This document shows positions 1-9,239 of a DNA stretch of 47,973 bases, piece by piece; position 1 is the stretch's first letter; every line of letters starts with the position of its first letter. Source of the stretch: Gammaproteobacteria bacterium (lineage in GTDB: Bacteria; Pseudomonadota; Gammaproteobacteria; Steroidobacterales; PWYM01); contig PWZL01000070.1 of assembly GCA_003567475.1 (NCBI GenBank), forward strand, positions 1-47,973, read 5' to 3'. A program made the translations under genes and the position numbers. The notes beneath the pieces were generated by a model. That model did not search any database. It was given only the letters and a program-made list of their open reading frames with translations, and had not been told where the DNA came from.

Positions 1-2
1 TG

Positions 3-2123
3 GGGCGCTACCTGCTGCGGATCGCCGGCCCCAACGAGTTTCGCATGGTGACCGTCATCATGCTCACTGGCGGCGGGCTCTCGGCGTTCATGAACAACAT
101 CGGCGTCGCGGCGTTGATGCTGCCGGTGGTGATGGATCTCGCGCGGCGAACACGAATCGCGCCTTCGCGACTGCTGATGCCGATGGCGTTCTCGACGCTG
201 CTTGGTGGTCTGACGACCCAGGTGGGCACGCCACCCAACCTGCTGGTCAGCGCCGCGCTGGAAGACGCCGGTTTCGAGCCGTTCGGACTGTTTGATTTCA
301 CGCCCGTGGGCGGCGTGGCGTTGATCGCGGGCACCTTGTTCGTCGCCCTGATCGGCCGGTTCCTGCTGCCACACATCAAGCCCGACCCGGAGTCCAGGCG
401 GCGAAGCCAGCGTAACCTGCGCACGCAATACGGATTGCAGGCACGCACATTCAATATCCAGATCCCCAAGGACTCCGTCCTCGTCGGTCGGACCATGGGA
501 CAGAGCCGAATCGGCTCGGCGGCCGGCCTGATCGTGCTCGCGCTGGTGCGCGGCGGGCGCACCGAGACGCTGCCCAGCCGTCAGACGGTCCTGCGCGCGG
601 GTGACCGGCTGCTGGTGCAGGGCCGGCTGGACCGCTTCAACGACTTCCGGCGCTGGTCGGAACTGGTCATCGAACGTGAAGCACCGGTGCTGCAGGCGCT
701 GATGTCCGAGCAGGTGGAGCTGGTCGAAGTCACCGTCGCCGAGGGCTCAGCCCTGGCCGAAGAACTCCTGCACCACAGTGATTTCCGCCGGCGCTACAAC
801 GCCAACGTGCTGGCGATCCGCCGACGCGACCTGGTCCGGCGGGTCAATCTCTCGTATGTGCCGCTGCGCCCTGGCGATGTGCTGCTCATCCAGTGCGCCA
901 CCGACACCCTGCAGACGCTGCGCAGTTCACCCGACTTCACCGACGCGCGGGAAGTGTCCGAAGCTGAGCTGCGTGAGATCTACCGGCTGCAGGAGCGCGT
1001 GTTCGTTGCACGCGTCCCTCAGGACTCCGAGCTCGCCGGGGACACGCTGGCCCGCAGCCGACTGGGCGATGCCTTCGATTTCCGCATGCTGGCGCTGTTT
1101 CGCGAGGGCGAACTCGTCATCATGCCCGACCCGGACCAGCCCTTGCGCGGCGGCGATCTCCTGCTGATCCAGGGCCGGCCCGATGATGTCGAGATCCTCC
1201 GCGGGCTGCAGGGCCTGAACGCCGAGCAGACCACCGTCCCGGTGCTCGGGGAGTTTCAGTCGGATCGCCTGGCCATGCTGGAAACAACGCTTGATCCACG
1301 CTCGAGCCTGGTGGGCAAGCCGATCCAGGACGTCAACTTCCGTGAGCGCCACGGACTCGAACTGGTGGGTATCTGGCGCAACGGTACCGCGATCCGCTCG
1401 AACCTCGATCAACTCCGCCTGCAACTGGGCGATGCCCTGCTGCTGCTCGGACCGCGTCAGCGCCTGCAGATGCTTGAGCGCGACCCGGATTTCCTGGTCC
1501 TGACCGCGAGCGGCGGCACCATCGATGCACGACGCGCGCCCCTGGCCGCAGGGATCATGCTCGCCGTCGTGGCCATGACCCTGAGCGGCTGGATGCCGAT
1601 CTACATTTCCGCGGTCACCGGCGCGGCGCTGATGGTCCTGACCGGCTGCCTGCGGATGGACCAGGCGTACCGCGCGATCGAATGGCGCGCCATCTTTCTG
1701 ATCGCAGGCATGTTGCCGCTGGGTGCAGCCATGCAGCAGACCGGCGCGGATGCCTACCTTGGCGAACTGCTGCTGGAGGCGCTGGGTGGGCTTGGGCCCT
1801 GGCCGGTGATCGGCGGGCTGTACGTGGCGACTGCCGTCGGAACGCTGGTGATGCCGGTGCCGGCGCTGGTGGTGCTGATGTCGCCCATCGTGCTGTCGGT
1901 GAGCGCAGCTCTTGGCGTTTCGCCCTATCCCGGCATGATGGCGGTGGCCATGGCCGCGGCGAGCTTCATGAGCCCGATCTCGCACCCGGCGAACGTGCTG
2001 GTGATGGGCCCGGGGGGCTATCGGTTCATCGATTACATCAAGATGGGCGTGCCGGTCGCGCTGGTGGTGATGGTGGCTACCTTCCTGGTGCTGCCCATCT
2101 TCTGGCCGCTGACGCCAGCCTGA
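3..2123 (+). CDS. SLC13-type (DASS) permease with four tandem TrkA-C domains, 5' truncated
   Basis: Inner-membrane carrier of the SLC13/CitT-like ion-transporter superfamily; the substrate (dicarboxylate, sulfate or another anion) cannot be read from sequence. The frame is open from the left edge, with typical permease sequence before the first ATG at 45, so the true start lies outside the window. From that ATG, residues 1-115 are membrane segments. A cytoplasmic block of about 370 residues follows, with four TrkA-C/RCK-C repeats (starts near residues 141, 228, 322 and 414), each with the D/G-S-x-L-x-G entry and a final GD-x-LL-x-QG-like strand. The membrane half resumes at about 495 and ends at 692. 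Family members usually carry two such domains. The gene converges on the alpha-E gene with 3 nt between stops. Family is confident; substrate unknown. Confidence 0.88.
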   Translation, partial: GRYLLRIAGPNEFRMVTVIMLTGGGLSAFMNNIGVAALMLPVVMDLARRTRIAPSRLLMPMAFSTLLGGLTTQVGTPPNLLVSAALEDAGFEPFGLFDFTPVGGVALIAGTLFVALIGRFLLPHIKPDPESRRRSQRNLRTQYGLQARTFNIQIPKDSVLVGRTMGQSRIGSAAGLIVLALVRGGRTETLPSRQTVLRAGDRLLVQGRLDRFNDFRRWSELVIEREAPVLQALMSEQVELVEVTVAEGSALAEELLHHSDFRRRYNANVLAIRRRDLVRRVNLSYVPLRPGDVLLIQCATDTLQTLRSSPDFTDAREVSEAELREIYRLQERVFVARVPQDSELAGDTLARSRLGDAFDFRMLALFREGELVIMPDPDQPLRGGDLLLIQGRPDDVEILRGLQGLNAEQTTVPVLGEFQSDRLAMLETTLDPRSSLVGKPIQDVNFRERHGLELVGIWRNGTAIRSNLDQLRLQLGDALLLLGPRQRLQMLERDPDFLVLTASGGTIDARRAPLAAGIMLAVVAMTLSGWMPIYISAVTGAALMVLTGCLRMDQAYRAIEWRAIFLIAGMLPLGAAMQQTGADAYLGELLLEALGGLGPWPVIGGLYVATAVGTLVMPVPALVVLMSPIVLSVSAALGVSPYPGMMAVAMAAASFMSPISHPANVLVMGPGGYRFIDYIKMGVPVALVVMVATFLVLPIFWPLTPA

Positions 2124-2126
2124 GGC

Positions 2127-3077
2127 TCAGCCACGACGGGTGGCAAGCTCGGGGTCGAAATAGTTCTGCGCCAGGCACTCGTGCACTTCGCCGAGCCCTT
2201 CGAGCACTTCGACGATATACGCGTGCAGCGTATCGGCCTGGACGTTGCGCAGGGGCTGCTCCTGGAGATGACGCTGCAGACGGGTGACCACGCGCAGCGG
2301 ATCGGTGTTGTTCGGTAACCGGGAGAGCTGGAAGTCGAGATGCCCGAGGCAGCTGTACACCGCCCGTGGGAACTCGTCATCGAGCATCAGGAATTCGACC
2401 ACCGCGTCACTGTGGACCCGTACGCGCTTCTTCAGACGATACATCTGATAGCCGGTCAGCGACTTCAGCACGCTCATCCACTGGATGTTCTCGTAGGGCT
2501 TGAGCGACTCGGCCTCCTTGTCGATCAGCAGTGAACTCGAGCGCACGTCGACGATACGACAGGTCATGTCCGCACGCTCGAGGTAGCGCCCGGCACTCAG
2601 GAAGCGGAAGCCCATGCCGCGGATCATCGTGCCTTCCAGGATACCCGTGAATGCCTGGGCCGCTTCGATCACATACTGCAGGTGCTGATGTCGTTCACGC
2701 CGGGCCAGCCCTCCCTTGAGGTGGTCCCGGGCATAGAGGTGCAGGTCGTTGACGTGCTCCCAGAGCTCGCGGGGAATCATGTCACGCACCGTGCGGGCGT
2801 TCTCCCGGGCCAGCGCGATACTCGAAACAATGGAACAGGGGTTGTCGTAATCGCCGACAAGAAATGCGATCACGCCGCGTTCACCGTACTTGCGGCCACT
2901 GGCCTCGAAGGCTTCGGTGGCCTCGACGATACGGATCAGCGGTGCCCAGCCGGTGGTCACCCCACCCGGAAGATCCAGCACCAGGTTGGCGTTGACCTGA
3001 ATCATGCGCGCGGTGTTCTCTGCGCGCTCCATGTAGCGCGCCAGCCAGTAGAGGTTTTCGGCGACCCGCGAGAGCAT
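2127..3077 (-). CDS. Alpha-E domain protein
   Basis: 316-residue all-helical alpha-E protein (DUF403). Such proteins accompany circularly permuted ATP-grasp ligases in predicted peptide synthesis/modification clusters; the reaction is not established. The N-terminus MLSRVAENLYWLARYMERAE is the family hallmark and fixes the start at 3077, although the frame stays open a further 29 codons upstream. That start lies 1 nt after the ATP-grasp stop, so translation is very probably coupled. Length is normal for the family. The transglutaminase gene that usually completes such clusters is not adjacent here; downstream is a converging SLC13 gene. Confidence 0.9.
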   Translation of the reverse strand: MLSRVAENLYWLARYMERAENTARMIQVNANLVLDLPGGVTTGWAPLIRIVEATEAFEASGRKYGERGVIAFLVGDYDNPCSIVSSIALARENARTVRDMIPRELWEHVNDLHLYARDHLKGGLARRERHQHLQYVIEAAQAFTGILEGTMIRGMGFRFLSAGRYLERADMTCRIVDVRSSSLLIDKEAESLKPYENIQWMSVLKSLTGYQMYRLKKRVRVHSDAVVEFLMLDDEFPRAVYSCLGHLDFQLSRLPNNTDPLRVVTRLQRHLQEQPLRNVQADTLHAYIVEVLEGLGEVHECLAQNYFDPELATRRG

Positions 3078-3078
3078 G

Positions 3079-4527
3079 TCAGTCGCTCCCCACGATCCAG
3101 GTATCCTTGCTCCCGCCGCCCTGCGAGGAGTTGACGACCAGCGACCCCTTGCGCATGGCAACACGGGTCAGCCCGCCCATGGTCACGTGCACCCGATCGC
3201 TGGAGAGAATGAACGGTCGCAGATCCACATGGCGTGGCTCGATGCGGTTGTGGATCTCGGTCGGCACGGTGGACAGTGACAGCGTCGGCTGGGCGATGTA
3301 ATTGCGGGGCTGGCGGCGGATCAACGCCGCAAACGCCTCTCTTTCGGCCTGTGTGGACGCCGGCCCGATCAGCATGCCGTAACCGCCCGATTCGTTGGCC
3401 GGCTTGACCACCAGCTCGCCCAGGTGCTCCAGCACATAGCGCCGCGAGTCTGCATCAGCACACAGCCAGGACGGCACGTTCGGCAGCAACGGCTCCTCAC
3501 CGAGGTAAAAGCGGATCATGTCGGGCACGAAGGTATACACCAGCTTGTCGTCCGCCACGCCCGCACCTGGTGCATTGGCCAGCGCCACATTTCCCGCCTG
3601 CCAGGCACGCATCAGCCCGGGTACGCCAAGCATCGAATCCGGATCGAAGACCTCCGGATCGAGGAACATGTCGTCGACGCGGCGGTAGATGACATCGACC
3701 CGTGTCAAGCCCTCCACGGTGCGCGCATAGACGCAGTCGTCTTCTGACACCAGAAGGTCACGACCCTCCACCAGCTCGCAGCCCATCTGCTGGGCGAGGT
3801 AGGCGTGCTCGAAGTAGGCGGAGTTGTATATCCCCGGCGTGAGCACGACGACTTCCGGATACTCGGAGGGACGCGGCGAGAGTGCCGCGAGGGTGTCGAA
3901 GAGTTGCGAGGGATAGTCATCCACCGGCTGGATTGCGATCTTCTCGAACAGCTCGGGAAAGACCCGCTTGATGACCTTGCGGTTCTCCAGCATGTAGGAC
4001 ACCCCGGAGGGAACCCGCAGATTGTCCTCCAGCACGTAGACCGTGCCATCGGCCGCACGGACGAGATCCGAACCGCAGACATGCGCCCAGATCCCCAGCG
4101 GGGGCGAAACACCCTGGCACTGCGCACGGTAGTTGGCCGAATTTTCAAGGTAGGCGCCCGGAAACTTCCCCGCCTGGACGATCTCGCGATCGTGGTAGAC
4201 GTCGTCGATGAAGGCATTCAGTGCCCGCACCCGCTGGACCAGACCCCGCTCGATCCGCCGCCACTCCCGCAGTGCGATCACCCGCGGAATGATATCCAGG
4301 GGCCAGGCACGGTCGATCGAGCCCTCTTCCTGGTGATACACCGTGAAAGTGATCCCCATCGCCTTGATGGCGAGATCAGCCGCCCCCTGGCGCAACGCCA
4401 GCTCATCGGCATCGAACCCGGCCAGTGTTTTCAGCAGACGCCCCGCGCCGGGACGCGCACGACCGTCAGGCCGAACCAGTTCGTCCCATTGTCCTTCGAC
4501 CGGATACGTTTGCCACTGTGTGCGCAT
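3079..4527 (-). CDS. Circularly permuted ATP-grasp type 2 protein
   Basis: About 482-residue DUF404/DUF407-type protein predicted to form amide bonds from carboxylate and amine substrates using ATP. Family features are the region GITFTVYHQEEGSIDRAWPL, then VLEDNLRVPSGVSYMLENR (ATP-grasp core), VVVLTPGIYNSAYFEHAYLA, and a C-terminal KPANESGGYGM glycine loop. The ATG at 4527 is chosen because the family normally begins near MRTQWQTYP; an ATG at 4563 would add 12 residues, and neither has a strong Shine-Dalgarno. It sits 52 nt downstream of the zinc metallopeptidase and directly abuts the alpha-E gene, giving a three-gene unit. The substrate is unknown; Iyer and Aravind predicted roles of this kind in peptide tagging or modification. 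Confidence 0.9.
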   Translation of the reverse strand: MRTQWQTYPVEGQWDELVRPDGRARPGAGRLLKTLAGFDADELALRQGAADLAIKAMGITFTVYHQEEGSIDRAWPLDIIPRVIALREWRRIERGLVQRVRALNAFIDDVYHDREIVQAGKFPGAYLENSANYRAQCQGVSPPLGIWAHVCGSDLVRAADGTVYVLEDNLRVPSGVSYMLENRKVIKRVFPELFEKIAIQPVDDYPSQLFDTLAALSPRPSEYPEVVVLTPGIYNSAYFEHAYLAQQMGCELVEGRDLLVSEDDCVYARTVEGLTRVDVIYRRVDDMFLDPEVFDPDSMLGVPGLMRAWQAGNVALANAPGAGVADDKLVYTFVPDMIRFYLGEEPLLPNVPSWLCADADSRRYVLEHLGELVVKPANESGGYGMLIGPASTQAEREAFAALIRRQPRNYIAQPTLSLSTVPTEIHNRIEPRHVDLRPFILSSDRVHVTMGGLTRVAMRKGSLVVNSSQGGGSKDTWIVGSD

Positions 4528-4579
4528 GTGATTGAAGTTACCAGAGCCGCCAGCAGCGCGCATCTGCTCGGTTAAGGCG

Positions 4580-5698
4580 TCAGTAGCTCAGCCAGTGGCT
4601 CGGTCCGCCCGTTCCGACCGCAGCCAGTGCCTGGCGAGGTCTGCCGGCAGCGCCCGCCAGTACGTCATGAACAAACTGCAGCTTCTCCAGCCCCCTGGCA
4701 GACAGCACGAACGGGTAGAGATCCGGATGACCCATGCAGCGGTTCAATTCGTTGAGACCGACAGTCAGTTCCATCCATGCCGAGAACCATCGCTGCAGGC
4801 CGCCTGCCTCGTTTCGACCGGTCAGTGTCATGGGCAGCAGGCCCAGTTGGGCGGCTGACTCCAGCGTGTCGACCATGTGCAGATAATGCGAAAAGGTCTC
4901 CGCCCAGTCCTCCCAGGGGTGCGCCGAGGCGTAGGCACTGATGAAGTGTGCCGTCCAGTCCGCTGCCGGCCCGTTCGCGTAGTAACGCTTGAGCGCCTCG
5001 CTGTAGTCTTCCCGCTCGTCGCCGAACAGCGCCCGGAAGCCCTGCAGCGTCTCGGAGTCCTGCACCAGCAACAGCCAGTAGTAATGGCCGATCTCATGGC
5101 GAAAATGACCCAGCAACGTGCGATAGCGCTCGGCCATCGAGCGGCGCATCTCCTCGCGCACCACATCGTCAGCCTCTGCGATATTGATCGTGATCAACCC
5201 ATGATTGTGTCCGGTGAGCACCCGCGAGGTCTCGCCCAGCTGATCGCTGAATTCCTGCCAGGGTTCGGCGTCGGCCATGAAGGCGAAGCCAAGGCCCTTG
5301 TCCGGATCATCGAACTTCGAGATCACCGGCAACTCCAGGGCGTTCAGGCCATAGATCAAACGACGTTTCGCCGACTCGATCTTGGCCCAGTACCGCCGAT
5401 ACTGGGGCCGGCTCAGATCGGGGATCACCTGATTGAGGCGACAGGCCTGGCAGAAGGCGTGGTCATCCTCCACCGGCGTCATCCAGTTGCAGACCTCCTC
5501 ATGCGCATAGTTGCGACATCGGTAAAACATCCGCCCATCGAGATCCGGATGCAGCGCCCGCCAGCCATGCGCGTCATCGCCCTCGATGGCCACCAGCGCG
5601 CCAATCTCCGGCACGAAACCGGTAGGCCGGCCGCAGGCCATGCACCGGTCATTGTCGAAGAACAGCCGGTTTCCGCAGGTACAGGTAAAAACGCGCAT
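4580..5698 (-). CDS. Putative zinc-binding metallopeptidase (Peptidase_Mx type)
   Basis: 372-residue protein with an N-terminal zinc-ribbon-like region (CTCG at 5-8, then CMAC), a second Cys cluster (CNW...CQAC), and the catalytic helix H201-E-I-G-H205, the HExxH of zinc metalloproteases. The start is the ATG at 5698, because homologues begin MRVFTCTCG; the 51 extra upstream codons look non-coding. It is first in the unit with the ATP-grasp and alpha-E genes, so it may process or proofread a peptide made by them (inference). There is no signal peptide, so it is cytoplasmic. The family assignment rests on domain layout and the HEIGHYYW motif; proteolytic activity is not shown. Confidence 0.82.
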   Translation of the reverse strand: MRVFTCTCGNRLFFDNDRCMACGRPTGFVPEIGALVAIEGDDAHGWRALHPDLDGRMFYRCRNYAHEEVCNWMTPVEDDHAFCQACRLNQVIPDLSRPQYRRYWAKIESAKRRLIYGLNALELPVISKFDDPDKGLGFAFMADAEPWQEFSDQLGETSRVLTGHNHGLITINIAEADDVVREEMRRSMAERYRTLLGHFRHEIGHYYWLLLVQDSETLQGFRALFGDEREDYSEALKRYYANGPAADWTAHFISAYASAHPWEDWAETFSHYLHMVDTLESAAQLGLLPMTLTGRNEAGGLQRWFSAWMELTVGLNELNRCMGHPDLYPFVLSARGLEKLQFVHDVLAGAAGRPRQALAAVGTGGPSHWLSY

Positions 5699-5768
5699 CC
5701 CATTCCGATCCGCAATGCAGTTCAAACCAGTATACGCCGGTACGGCAAGGAGACGCCTGCCCCATTCC

Positions 5769-7625
5769 TCAGCCGCCTGAGGGGGCGAGATCGTAGAGCA
5801 GTGGCAGGGCGATCGAGAGCGCAAGCCACACCAGCAGCTGCAGTGGCACACCCACCCGGAAGAAGTCCGTAAACCGGTAGCCGCCGGCTGAGAGCACGAG
5901 AAGGTTGGTCTGATAGCCCATGGGTGTCAGGTAGCTCATGTTCGAGGCGAACAGCACCGCAAGCACGAACGGCTCCGGGTCGACCCCGAGCTCCCGGGCA
6001 ATCGCGATGGCGATGGGGACGCCGAGCACTGCAGCGGCATTGTTCGTCACCAGCTCGGTCAGCAGGGCCCACAACAACATCAGCCCCGCCAGCACCAGCC
6101 AGACCGGCAGATCGCCGACCGAAAACACGAACAGCTGGGCCAGATACTCCGTGGCACCCGTGACGAACAGCGACTGGCCCAACGCCAGTGCCGCGACGAT
6201 CACGATGATCAGCTTACGGTCCAAGGCTTCGCGCAGCTGTTCCCAGTTCAGGCACCGGGTCGCCAGCAGCGCGGCGACACCGCAAAGTGCCCCAAGCGCA
6301 ATCGGCAGTACGCCGAAAGCAGCCAGGACAACCACCGCCGTGACGATGGCCAGTGAGGTGCGCGCACGGTCGGTCTGCGGCAGGTCGGTCTGGCCGTCGA
6401 GCACCAGCAGGCGGCCTGTCCCCTGGAGATCGCTGATATGACGGCGGGTGCCCTGGACGAGGATGACATCGCCGGCACGCAGCACCGTATCCACACCCGC
6501 GTCCGCACGCACGGTCGCCTCGATCTGGGTTCGCGGGCGATGCACCGCCAGCGGCAGGAGCCGATAGCGCTCGAAGAAGTCGCTGCCCTCCAGCCGCTGT
6601 CCGTCGAGCGGCGAGCCCGGGCGGACCACGACTTCCGCCAGTCGCTGGCCGCTGGCCTCGAGCGTGGCCCCCTGGGAAATGCGCTGACCATAGCTGGGCC
6701 CGCCGAACAACGGCAGTTGCAGCAGACGTTCATACTCTTTGAGGTTCTCAGGCGTATCCAGCACATAGATGCGGTCGCCCGCTTGCAGCCGTATGTTGGG
6801 GAGGCGCGCGAGGCGCAGCGACTGGCCGCGTTCGATCCGCTCAACCCGCATCCGATTGTCCGTGCGGGCGAGCACCTCCATCAGCGTACGGCCCGCCGGA
6901 TAGCTGTCGTCCGCCACCTGGAACATGGCGCGGAAAGCCCGCGGCGAGGTATCGGGCATCGGCGGCGTGCGCTCGGGCACCAGGCGCGGTGCAATCAACC
7001 ACAGAAACAGCACGCCCACCGTTCCGGCGATCACCGCCGGCAGAAAGAAGTCGAACATCTGGAACTCTCGCATGCCGAGATCAGCGGCAATGCCGACCAC
7101 CAGCAGGTTCGTCGAGGTCCCGATCGTCGTGGCCATACCGCCGATGATCGTGGCGTAGCCTACCGGCATCAGCACGCCGGAAGGCGACACGCCGGTGCGC
7201 AGACAGACCGTCACCAGAATCGGCAGCAGCATGGCCACCAGCGGCGTGTTGTTGAGGAACATGCTCAACGTCGCCGCCAGCACCAGCGTGGCGAGGAAAC
7301 ACAGGCGTGGCGAACGCGTCCAGTTCCGCGCGAGCGCCTGGGCCAGCGGCTGCAGCGCGCCTGTGGCCTCGAGGCCCTTGGCACAGATCAGCAGGGCGAT
7401 GATGGTGATCAGGGCCGTGTTGCCGAACCCGGCGAGGAAGTCGCTGGTCGCGATGCGCTCACCGCGGAACTCGTAGGGAAACAGTTCGAAGCCCACCACG
7501 AGCAACAGCAACACGCCAAGCCCCGTGGCCTCCATGGCGATGCGGTCGCGGGAGAACAGCAACAGCGCCAGGCCGGCCAGCAGCATGCAGGCGATGGCGT
7601 GGGCATCGGGGGCAGCGGGCAACAT
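5769..7625 (-). CDS. SLC13-type permease with two TrkA-C domains
   Basis: 618-residue inner-membrane anion carrier of the same superfamily as the gene at the left edge but clearly diverged. The N-terminal membrane half has the family segments FLAGFGNTALITIIALL and MFLNNTPLVAMLLPI. Two TrkA-C repeats follow (near residues 236-300 and 330-410), then a second membrane half with the conserved ATVGTSTN-like stretch seen here as TTIGTSTNLLVVG. It starts at an ATG with no strong Shine-Dalgarno. It is 64 nt downstream of the SRPBCC-like gene and 70 nt upstream of the metallopeptidase, so it may share their transcript. Substrate unknown; sulfate or dicarboxylate are the usual candidates. Confidence 0.88.
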   Translation of the reverse strand: MLPAAPDAHAIACMLLAGLALLLFSRDRIAMEATGLGVLLLLVVGFELFPYEFRGERIATSDFLAGFGNTALITIIALLICAKGLEATGALQPLAQALARNWTRSPRLCFLATLVLAATLSMFLNNTPLVAMLLPILVTVCLRTGVSPSGVLMPVGYATIIGGMATTIGTSTNLLVVGIAADLGMREFQMFDFFLPAVIAGTVGVLFLWLIAPRLVPERTPPMPDTSPRAFRAMFQVADDSYPAGRTLMEVLARTDNRMRVERIERGQSLRLARLPNIRLQAGDRIYVLDTPENLKEYERLLQLPLFGGPSYGQRISQGATLEASGQRLAEVVVRPGSPLDGQRLEGSDFFERYRLLPLAVHRPRTQIEATVRADAGVDTVLRAGDVILVQGTRRHISDLQGTGRLLVLDGQTDLPQTDRARTSLAIVTAVVVLAAFGVLPIALGALCGVAALLATRCLNWEQLREALDRKLIIVIVAALALGQSLFVTGATEYLAQLFVFSVGDLPVWLVLAGLMLLWALLTELVTNNAAAVLGVPIAIAIARELGVDPEPFVLAVLFASNMSYLTPMGYQTNLLVLSAGGYRFTDFFRVGVPLQLLVWLALSIALPLLYDLAPSGG

Positions 7626-7689
7626 GGTTCGGGAAGACCGCTCCAGCGACGAAACCGACCGCCACGCTGCCAGAAAACACCGCCAACGC

Positions 7690-8160
7690 CTAGTGTTTCG
7701 TCGCGATGGACGACCACCAGACGTCTTCCGGCGACCGGCAGGCGGGCGCCCCGCCCGACTCTGCCACCAGCCGCAGACGGTGCAAGCGGTGACGGTTTTC
7801 CTCGATGATGCGGCTCTGCCACATCCAGGGCAGCATGCGCCCGGGGGCGAACAGCGTCAGGCGGGTGTCCAGCACCATCAGGGTGCGCTCCTCGCGCGGC
7901 TCCAGGCGGTAACGGAAATAGACCCGCAACACCGGGAGAGGCGCAACGAGAAGCTCGCGCAGGGTCAGCGCCACAGGCCACTGCGCGTCGATGATCCGCC
8001 CATGCCGGCCAGCGCGACCCTCTTCGCGGAGATAGCGACGGCCGGGTTTCAGGCGGCTGCCACTGCCAGCGGGCAGCGCCGGCCAGTGACAGGCCAGCGC
8101 AGCCTCGAAAGCGGCTTCCAACGGGCACTGCAGCAGAAGACTCTCGCGTCGTCGATGCAT
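7690..8160 (-). CDS. SRPBCC-like hypothetical protein
   Basis: 156-residue soluble protein resembling the START/SRPBCC ligand-binding fold: a beta-rich middle (RYLREEGRAGRHGRIID, then LTLRELLVAPLPVLRVYFRYRLEP) and a C-terminal helix with basic residues (SRIIEENRHRLHRLRLV). The start is the ATG at 8160, which has a strong GGAGGA 5 nt upstream; an in-frame start 51 nt earlier has no such site. It shares a strand with and lies 64 nt before the SLC13 permease. No catalytic residue is recognisable and no ligand is implied. The fold call is by overall pattern only. Confidence 0.65.
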   Translation of the reverse strand: MHRRRESLLLQCPLEAAFEAALACHWPALPAGSGSRLKPGRRYLREEGRAGRHGRIIDAQWPVALTLRELLVAPLPVLRVYFRYRLEPREERTLMVLDTRLTLFAPGRMLPWMWQSRIIEENRHRLHRLRLVAESGGAPACRSPEDVWWSSIATKH

Positions 8161-8324
8161 GATGTCCTCCATCCTTGGAGACGGCCCGCGCCGAAGGGCG
8201 CGGGCATGCACATCAGGCTAGACGCTCGGATCCGCCGACTGGAGACTCGAATCTGGGTGATCTGCGCGGGTATGCGAATCGGCGGCCGTGAACAGGGTTC
8301 GGCATGCAACGGGATCCTCAGGGC
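8161..8324. other. Non-coding gap
   Basis: A 164-nt gap between the diheme cytochrome stop and the SRPBCC-like start. Apart from the GGAGGA ribosome-binding site at its left end, I see no convincing promoter, hairpin or repeat. A weak TAGCCT hexamer lies on the minus strand near 8218. Confidence 0.5.
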
Positions 8325-9212
8325 TCATTCAGACGCCGGGACCGCCTTGAGATAGGCCGCAATGGCAGCATGATCTTCCGAGGGCAGCCGGGCCAGCGCA
8401 TCGACCACGGCCGCCATGGTGCCTCCGGCGGTATCGAAAGTAGGCGTAAACCCACTGGCCAGATAGCCCGCAATATCACGCTCGCTCCAGGTCAGTGCGC
8501 CCGGCGTGATGTCGGGAATGCTGCCCCGGCCGGAGGGGTTCGGGGCGCCCGCGAGCCAGCGGGCCGGATCCATGCCACCGAGCGCGTCGCGCGGCGTGTG
8601 GCATTCCCCGCAGTGGGCGAGCGCCTCCGAGAGGTAGCGGCCACGCAGCTGCTGTTCGGTCAGATCGCCATCGACAACCCAGGCCTCATCGAGATACAGG
8701 CGCTTCCAGAAGCCCAGGCCGCGACGCACGCTGAAGGGAAAGTCGAGCTCATGGGCGTCGTTCGCACGCGAGGACGCCGGCAAGCTGTCGAGATACGCCT
8801 TGAGATCGGCAAGATCCTCCAGGGTCATGCGGATATACGCGGTGTAGGGGAACGACGGGTAATAGTGCTCACCCTGCGGCGACACGCCGCGCAGCATCGC
8901 GTTGCCAAACTCCGCGAGTGACCAGGCGCCAATGCCATGCTCGGTATCGGTGGAGATGTTGGGTGCGACGAAGGTGCCGAAGTCGCTCTCGAAACGGCGC
9001 CCGCCTGCCAGCAACAGACGATCGTCGCCACGGGCACCGTCTGCCGAATGACAGGAGGCGCAGCCTGCAGCCCAGAACACCAGCTCGCCGTTCCCGGCGT
9101 CACCCGTCAAGTCGTCGAAATGACTGGCGGGCAACGGCTGAGGCGCACTCAGCCACCAGAAGATGGCGCCGAGCACGCCAAACACGACCAGCGCATTGAC
9201 CAGCCAACGCAT
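8325..9212 (-). CDS. Membrane-anchored diheme cytochrome c
   Basis: 295-residue periplasmic electron carrier with two haem c sites: C51-A-S-C-H55 and C201-G-E-C-H205. The N-terminus (residues 3-21) is one hydrophobic helix that either anchors the protein in the inner membrane or acts as a signal. The layout (FVAPNISTD after haem 1, YTAYIRMTLEDLADLKAYLDSLP before haem 2) matches the diheme cytochromes that serve dehydrogenases or sit beside cytochrome c' genes. It is 27 nt downstream of the cytochrome c' gene on the same strand, so the two are probably co-transcribed. The redox partner is not visible. Confidence 0.9.
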   Translation of the reverse strand: MRWLVNALVVFGVLGAIFWWLSAPQPLPASHFDDLTGDAGNGELVFWAAGCASCHSADGARGDDRLLLAGGRRFESDFGTFVAPNISTDTEHGIGAWSLAEFGNAMLRGVSPQGEHYYPSFPYTAYIRMTLEDLADLKAYLDSLPASSRANDAHELDFPFSVRRGLGFWKRLYLDEAWVVDGDLTEQQLRGRYLSEALAHCGECHTPRDALGGMDPARWLAGAPNPSGRGSIPDITPGALTWSERDIAGYLASGFTPTFDTAGGTMAAVVDALARLPSEDHAAIAAYLKAVPASE

Positions 9213-9239
9213 GACGGGTGCCGCGCCCGCGCGTGCGGC

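Noticed and set aside
927-1985. Long antisense frame inside the first SLC13 gene
   Set aside because: Its His/Gln-rich composition with no domain is typical of a GC-rich shadow; the sense gene is unambiguous.
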